Source of the DNA: Butyricicoccus sp. Marseille-Q5471
Lineage (GTDB): Bacteria > Bacillota > Clostridia > Oscillospirales > Butyricicoccaceae
Length of the DNA stretch: 64,000 bases
NCBI RefSeq assembly: GCF_951230135.1
Contig: NZ_CATNVC010000001.1
Coordinates: forward strand, 388,746 to 452,745
Direction of reading: 5' to 3'
This document shows positions 59,566-64,000 of this stretch, piece by piece. Every line of letters begins with the position of its first letter. The stretch's first letter is position 1. A program made the position numbers and the translations under genes. A model generated the notes under the pieces. The model was given only the letters and a program-made list of their open reading frames with translations, had not been told where the DNA came from and searched no databases.

Positions 59566-61209
59566 TTAGTCCTGATTCGGGTACGGCTCAAGGAAGGCAT
59601 GGAAGTGACGCATCGGCAGGTTGTGACCCCAAGTGATGCGAATGTTGGGGATGTTCTCACGATCCTCGTACAGCGCCTTAACAGCGGCGATGACGTAATC
59701 CAGATGCTCCCGGCTCAGCTGGCTGCGGTTGATTGCGAAACGAACCACGTTTGCCACCTCAGCCTGCTGCTCAGGGGTCTTCAGGTCATACTCCATCGAG
59801 TAGTCGCCCAACTCGGAGGTGCGGATGCCGTAACGGCGAATCAGCTCAATGCTGAAGCCTTGACCCGCGAACTTCTCATGACCGCGCTTGCCGTCAAAGA
59901 ATTCATCCATGTTGATGTAAACCGCATGGCCGCCTGCCGGAAGCACAACGCCCTTAACGCCGGCGTTATAGAAGCCTTCCGCCAAATAATCGCACTGCTT
60001 CACGCGCTCGTCGAGGTAGTTGAAGTTGCAGCTCTCATACATGCCGCAAGCCAGTGCCATGATGTCACGGCCGGACATGCCGCCGTAGGAATCGTTGCCG
60101 TAGCAGGAAATCTGCTTGACCTTGAGCAGCACGCCAACGTCGGTCTTGATGCTGCCGTCCTCATTAAAGTCGGAGAACTTCTTCCAGAACAGGCCCTTGT
60201 CGCGGAATGCGAGCATGCCGCCCATGTTGGAGTGACCGTCCTTCTTTGCGGACATGGTGAAGCCGTCGCAGTAGGAGAACATCTCGGTTGCGATTTCGCT
60301 GATGTCCTTATCGGCATAGCCTTCTTCATTGGTCTTGATGTAGTAAGCGTTTTCCGCCCAGCGAGCGGTATCAAGAATGTACGGAATATCGTACTTATGT
60401 GCAATTTCACTGGTCGCGCGCAGGTTTGCCATCGAAACGGCCTGGCCGCAGACCGGGTTGTTCGTAATGCAGGTGAAAATCAGCGGGATATTCTCCGGGC
60501 CGACCGCGTCAATCAGCTGCTGCAGCTTCTCAAGGTCCATGTTGCCCTTGAAGGGATTGACCGCATACTTGCCGCCTTCCGGTACTTCATAAAGCAGCTT
60601 CTTATTATAAAGGTTACGCGGAACCGAACCCATCTGCTTGATGTTGCCCTCGGTGGTGTCGAAATGGCCGTTAGACGGGATGGTAAACACCTTGCCGGGG
60701 TGACGGGTTGCCAGAATCTTCTTGACAATCTCCATCAGTACGGACTCTGCCGCACGGCCCTGCTGGATAATAAAGGTGTTCGGGCGCTCCATCTGCGCCG
60801 CGCCGCCGTTAAACAGACCGCCTTCGTATTCGCAAAGGTAGAGCTCATCCATCATCTTGTCGATATCGGTGCAGTCGGTGCGAACCAGATCGATCGACTT
60901 TTTCCAGTTTTTCTGTGCGCCGCGCTCAAAGATATCGCGGAATGTATCAAGCAGCACGTAATAACCGGTATTGCGGCCGTAGGCTTCGTCACCCAGGAAC
61001 ATTGCCGACCACTGACGATCCGTCATCGCGGTCGTACCGGAGTCAGACAGCATATCCACGGTCAGCATGCCGGCCGGGAATGCGAATTCGTTGTAATGGG
61101 TGGCCTTCAGCGCGCGCTCACGCTGCTCGAGCGTAACGTTCGGCACGTTCTTGACAACATAAGAAAAATGGCGCGGTGCGGGAACGTTCAGCGGGTACTT
61201 TTCAGACAT
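59566..61209 (-). CDS. tnaA: Tryptophanase family PLP lyase
   Basis: A 547-residue enzyme of the beta-eliminating lyase family (tryptophanase/tyrosine phenol-lyase), longer than the about 470 residues of E. coli TnaA. The PLP Lys is in TMSAKKDGHSNMGG (about 300), the Asp in YDIPYILDTARWAENAYY and the substrate region in TNNPVCGQAVSMAN. Near the C-terminus NLPMRHFHAFLE aligns with the LRHFTA of tryptophanase (catalytic-site His) where tyrosine phenol-lyase has LRFFTA, so tryptophanase is favoured. Expected products are indole, pyruvate and ammonia. Confidence 0.88.
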   Translation of the reverse strand: MSEKYPLNVPAPRHFSYVVKNVPNVTLEQRERALKATHYNEFAFPAGMLTVDMLSDSGTTAMTDRQWSAMFLGDEAYGRNTGYYVLLDTFRDIFERGAQKNWKKSIDLVRTDCTDIDKMMDELYLCEYEGGLFNGGAAQMERPNTFIIQQGRAAESVLMEIVKKILATRHPGKVFTIPSNGHFDTTEGNIKQMGSVPRNLYNKKLLYEVPEGGKYAVNPFKGNMDLEKLQQLIDAVGPENIPLIFTCITNNPVCGQAVSMANLRATSEIAHKYDIPYILDTARWAENAYYIKTNEEGYADKDISEIATEMFSYCDGFTMSAKKDGHSNMGGMLAFRDKGLFWKKFSDFNEDGSIKTDVGVLLKVKQISCYGNDSYGGMSGRDIMALACGMYESCNFNYLDERVKQCDYLAEGFYNAGVKGVVLPAGGHAVYINMDEFFDGKRGHEKFAGQGFSIELIRRYGIRTSELGDYSMEYDLKTPEQQAEVANVVRFAINRSQLSREHLDYVIAAVKALYEDRENIPNIRITWGHNLPMRHFHAFLEPYPNQD

Positions 61210-61348
61210 AATAATTTACCTCCATTATGTGGCTTGAAAGCCTTCTCTTTTTGGAGGTACCCCGGTCATCACAGCCGATTTCCCAATTTCGGCTGCAACT
61301 AGCGGACAGCACCTTGTGATGGATTTGCTCTTGCTGCGCGGAAGTGTT

Positions 61349-61726
61349 TTACTTCTGCGCAATGACCTCGATCTCGACCAGCGCATCCTTGGGCAGGCGC
61401 GCGACCTCGACCGCCGAACGAGCCGGATAGCTGCCTTCTCCAAAGAAGGTTGCGTACACCTCGTTCATTGCTGCGAAATTGTTCATATCGCTTAGAAAGA
61501 CTGTGGTTTTGACGATGCGGTCCATGCCCACACCAGCCTCGGCCAAAATCGCCTTGACATTGCTCAGCGACTGCTCGGTCTGCGCTGCAATCCCCTCCGG
61601 GAATGTACCGGTTGCGGGATTGATCGGCAGCTGACCCGAGGTAAATACCAGTCCGTCTGCGGCAACTGCCTGCGCATACGGCCCAATCGCCGCCGGGGCG
61701 AGATCCGTGCTGATGATTTGTTTCAT
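61349..61726 (-). CDS. RidA family enamine/imine deaminase
   Basis: A 125-residue YjgF/RidA protein. The signature is complete: PAAIGPYAQAV, SGQLPINPATG, the imine-stabilising Arg in YPARSAVEVARLPKDALVEIEVIA, and Glu near the end. Starting with MKQIIST at 61726, AGGAGGAGG lies upstream. It precedes tnaA, whose 2-aminoacrylate intermediate is the classic RidA substrate, so functional coupling is clear. Confidence 0.95.
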   Translation of the reverse strand: MKQIISTDLAPAAIGPYAQAVAADGLVFTSGQLPINPATGTFPEGIAAQTEQSLSNVKAILAEAGVGMDRIVKTTVFLSDMNNFAAMNEVYATFFGEGSYPARSAVEVARLPKDALVEIEVIAQK

Positions 61727-61910
61727 CCTGTCCTCCTCCTTTTCTCTGTGAGATAAATTTATCACCATTAAAAACTTCTGTCAAGGGTAATTTGTGCATT
61801 TTGTGCAAATGCTGTGTTTTGTTTTCTGCTTTTATGTATTATATCTATGTCATCCGCCATTTTGAACGATAATACTTTATTTTAATTGTAATAATTTATT
61901 CTTATCTTTT

Positions 61911-61940
61911 TTGACAAAAGGATAGTAAATACGGTATACT
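61911..61940 (+). promoter_or_regulatory. Promoter of the YheO-type regulator with inverted repeat
   Basis: TTGACA (61911-61916), 18 bases, TATACT (61935-61940). ATAGTA (61923-61928) and TACTAT (61937-61942) form an inverted repeat in the same region and could be an operator. Confidence 0.6.
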
Positions 61941-62005
61941 ATTTATATAGTAAAACCATCTGCCAAATGACCATTTACTGTGCTAATAAAGACGAGGTGA
62001 GTGCA

Positions 62006-62701
62006 TTGACCAATCCACTGTTGTCCCACTATATTAAACTGACCGAGTTCCTCGGCCACGCACTCGGCCCCGATTACGAGGTCGCGCTGCACGATTTGAC
62101 CGATAAAAACCGCTCAATTATTGCGATTGCCAACAGTCATGTCAGCGGCCGTCAGGTTGGCGCACCGCTGACCAACGTCGCCCTCAAAATTCTGATGGAC
62201 AAAAGCTATGAAGAGTCCGACTACCGCCTGCACTACCGCGGCGTATCGGCCGAGGGCAAAACTTTGCGCTCTTCCACGCTGTTCATTAAACACGGCGGCC
62301 AGTTAATCGGTATGCTGTGCATCAACTTTGATGACAGCCGCTATCAGGCGGTCGGCGAGGAGATTCTGCGCCTGTGCCACCCTGACAGCTTTGTGGAGAC
62401 CAATTTCCAGCTGATTGACGATCAAGTGCGTGAAACCCCGCCCACGCTCTCCCCTGCTGAAAGCTTTCATAACTCCATCGACGCGGTCGCGAGCGACGCA
62501 GTCAACCGTGCGCTGTCCATTCTCGGCGTAACAGCCGACCGACTCACGCCGGAGGAGCGCGTGCAGATTATCGAGCAGCTCGAAGCGGGCGGTATCTTTC
62601 TGCTCAAGGGCGCTGTTAAGGACGTGGCCGATGCGCTGCAATGCTCGCAAGCAAGCGTTTACCGCTATTTATCCCAGGTTAAAAAAGACGAACAAGGCTG
62701 A
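62006..62701 (+). CDS. YheO-PAS/DauR-type transcriptional regulator
   Basis: A 231-residue regulator. The YheO-like PAS domain (about 1-110) contains YIKLTEFLGHALGPDYEVALHDLTDKNRSIIAIAN and the GAPLTNVALKI loop. The C-terminal DauR-type helix-turn-helix contains EERVQIIEQLEAGGIFLLKGAVKDVADAL and SVYRYLS. TTG at 62006 is chosen because GAGGTGA lies 6 bases before it and family proteins begin near TNPLL; an ATG at 61967 has no ribosome-binding site. It is divergent from ridA-tnaA, so it likely controls tryptophan breakdown. Confidence 0.9.
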   Translation: MTNPLLSHYIKLTEFLGHALGPDYEVALHDLTDKNRSIIAIANSHVSGRQVGAPLTNVALKILMDKSYEESDYRLHYRGVSAEGKTLRSSTLFIKHGGQLIGMLCINFDDSRYQAVGEEILRLCHPDSFVETNFQLIDDQVRETPPTLSPAESFHNSIDAVASDAVNRALSILGVTADRLTPEERVQIIEQLEAGGIFLLKGAVKDVADALQCSQASVYRYLSQVKKDEQG

Positions 62702-62787
62702 CCCTCAGCCCACACCTATGAAAAGGAACGCTCCGCGTTCCTTTTCTATCTGTAATACGCGCAATATGCGCAGGAGGTTTATTTTAC

Positions 62788-63564
62788 ATGCTGATTCCGC
62801 TTACCGTATCCGAAATTCCCGCCTTTACCGCCGCTTGCGCGCATGAACGTGTGTTTGGCTCCAAAGCGCTGACCGCGCTGCGCGCCTATGGACTGGGCGA
62901 CCCGCGCGCGAAATTCTACTTATGCCGCAAGGGAAATGAGACCGCAGCCGCCCTGTATCTGGAGAATGGGGTACTCGTCATCTCGTCCGACGATCGTGCG
63001 GAGCCCGCCCCCATCGCCGAACTGGTGAAAAACGAGGGCGTGCGTGAGGTGGACACTAACTGGGCGCAGTGTCAGGCGCTGCAAAACCTGCTCGGCGGCA
63101 CGACGGAAAGCTCGTATTATATGGTATACCGCGGCCCGCAGATTACAGACGATTTTCCCACTGTCGAGCCGGGCGAGCTGCGTGAGGTGTTTTCCGTGTT
63201 GCAGCAGAGCCACGACTATTACCGCACGCATCTGGAGTTTGAGCACTGGTCGACCGATCTGGGGCAGCGGGTGAACAAGGGACTGGCAGAACTGTATCAG
63301 CTGCGGTGCGACGGTCAGGTCGTTGCCACGGGCTGCATCACCTCAGAGGACGACACGTGCGGCGTTCTTGGCGCGGTAGCCGTCCTCCCCGCATACCGCA
63401 GACGGGGACTCGGCACCGAAATGAGCCGTTTTCTCGTGCGGCGCATCATGGAAAAGGGCAAAACGCCCCGTCTGATCTCAGGATACGATGAAGTGGCCGA
63501 ACTATACCGCCGCATCGGTTTTGCGCCGTGCGGACGGTGGGGGGAGCTCTATCTTACTCTCTAA
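62788..63564 (+). CDS. GNAT N-acetyltransferase
   Basis: A 258-residue protein. The first half (about 1-115) is a degenerate alpha/beta domain. The second half is the acetyl-CoA-binding GNAT fold with GVLGAVAVLPAYRRRGLGTEMS (motif A, R-R-G-L-G-T) and LISGYDEVAELYRRIGFAP (motif B). AGGAGG precedes ATG 62788. The substrate is unknown. Confidence 0.88.
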   Translation: MLIPLTVSEIPAFTAACAHERVFGSKALTALRAYGLGDPRAKFYLCRKGNETAAALYLENGVLVISSDDRAEPAPIAELVKNEGVREVDTNWAQCQALQNLLGGTTESSYYMVYRGPQITDDFPTVEPGELREVFSVLQQSHDYYRTHLEFEHWSTDLGQRVNKGLAELYQLRCDGQVVATGCITSEDDTCGVLGAVAVLPAYRRRGLGTEMSRFLVRRIMEKGKTPRLISGYDEVAELYRRIGFAPCGRWGELYLTL

Positions 63565-63623
63565 GGAGGATGCTGCCCCTCCACCTCAATTTACATAAAT
63601 AGTATCAAAAGGAGAATAGGGCT

Positions 63624-64000
63624 ATGCGCTATATAGATTTGAGAAGCGATACCGTCACGCAGCCGACGCAGGCGATGCGCGACGCGATGTATCACGCGGT
63701 CGTGGGCGACGACGTGTTTGACGATGACCCCACCGTGCGCGAACTGGAGGTGTTTGCCGCCAAGCTGTTCGGCAAGGAGGACGCGCTGTTCGTCACCTCG
63801 GGCACGCAAGGCAACGCCTGCGCGGTCATGGCGTGGACAAGGCGCGGCGAATGCATCGTGATTGACCCCCATTCCCACATTGCCGACCACGAGGCCGGTT
63901 CCTATGCACAGCTTGCGGGGGTTTCGCTGCGTTTTCCCCAGAGTGAAAACGGCGTGATGAACCCGGAATCGGTGTGCGCCTGCATTACCGATGACGCAGA
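63624..64000 (+). CDS. ltaE: Low-specificity L-threonine aldolase, partial (cut by window end)
   Basis: The visible 125 residues show the N-terminus of the beta-eliminating lyase/threonine aldolase family: YIDLRSDTVTQPTQAMRDAM, VGDDVFDDDPTVRELE, LFVTSGTQGNACAVMAW and DPHSHIADHEAG. These match LtaE, a PLP enzyme splitting L-threonine to glycine and acetaldehyde. AAAGGAG precedes ATG 63624. The PLP lysine lies beyond the edge. Confidence 0.92.
   Translation, partial: MRYIDLRSDTVTQPTQAMRDAMYHAVVGDDVFDDDPTVRELEVFAAKLFGKEDALFVTSGTQGNACAVMAWTRRGECIVIDPHSHIADHEAGSYAQLAGVSLRFPQSENGVMNPESVCACITDDA

Overview
The window looks like chromosome from a GC-rich (estimated by eye at 55-57%) member of the Clostridia, most likely Oscillospirales or Butyricicoccaceae-like gut bacteria. 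The assignment rests on the gene content: SigI/RsgI, a PadR-DUF1700-DUF4097-PspC cluster, YesM/YesN-type two-component genes, DUF1576, DUF6514, an SLH-domain surface protein, an SDR-type mannonate oxidoreductase, and strong GGAGG ribosome-binding sites. Genus-level assignment is inference.

Layout. 1-3.9 kb is accessory DNA: a beheaded GLUG-repeat surface protein gene, an Abi_2-type remnant, a frameshifted phage tail-chaperone-like gene and a tyrosine recombinase that stops about 50 bp from the 3' end of a tRNA-Val gene. This is probably one end of an integrated element. 3.9-4.2 kb is a tRNA-Met/Glu/Val cluster. 4.2-14.3 kb is a long minus-strand run starting at ddl (ddl, murI, DUF1934, argS, an S41 protease, a hypothetical, prmA, rsmE, a membrane protein, a transglutaminase-like protein). 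14.4-17 kb is a plus-strand PadR cell-envelope operon with a palindromic operator over its promoter. 17-20.4 kb holds a flavodoxin-like gene, a GIY-YIG/Nudix fusion, secG and a sugar nucleotidyltransferase.

20.5-24.6 kb carries pyk, an LCP protein and an M16 protease. 24.6-29.9 kb runs leftwards with rsgI/sigI, an SLH protein with a polysaccharide-binding-like repeat domain, DUF4956 and a VTC polyphosphate polymerase. 30-31.4 kb is an AGCS amino-acid:sodium symporter behind a structured leader; tRNA-Arg follows. 32-37 kb is a probable inositol or cyclic-polyol operon (SSS transporter, isomerase, two Gfo/Idh/MocA dehydrogenases). 37.1-41.3 kb is a sensor kinase, lipoprotein binding protein and response regulator operon with no ABC transporter genes.

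41.5-43.2 kb is a DUF1576 membrane protein plus a small partner. 43.3-45.9 kb encodes a TetM-like ribosomal-protection GTPase fused to a YacP/Rae1-type NYN endoribonuclease domain, which I consider the most striking gene here. 46.6-51.8 kb is a complete hexuronate-to-KDPG branch (uxuB, uxuA, IclR/KdgR-type regulator, KDPG aldolase, a VOC protein, KDG kinase) with matching operator-like motifs just downstream of both divergent -10 boxes. 52-53.5 kb has DUF6514, an XRE-S24 regulator and a small hypothetical. 53.5-56.4 kb is a three-gene set: esterase, condensation-domain acyltransferase and zinc-ribbon membrane protein. 56.6-64 kb contains a HAD phosphatase, a PsiE-like protein, a tryptophan catabolism unit (RidA, tryptophanase, NSS transporter) divergent from a YheO-type regulator, a GNAT enzyme and the start of a threonine aldolase.
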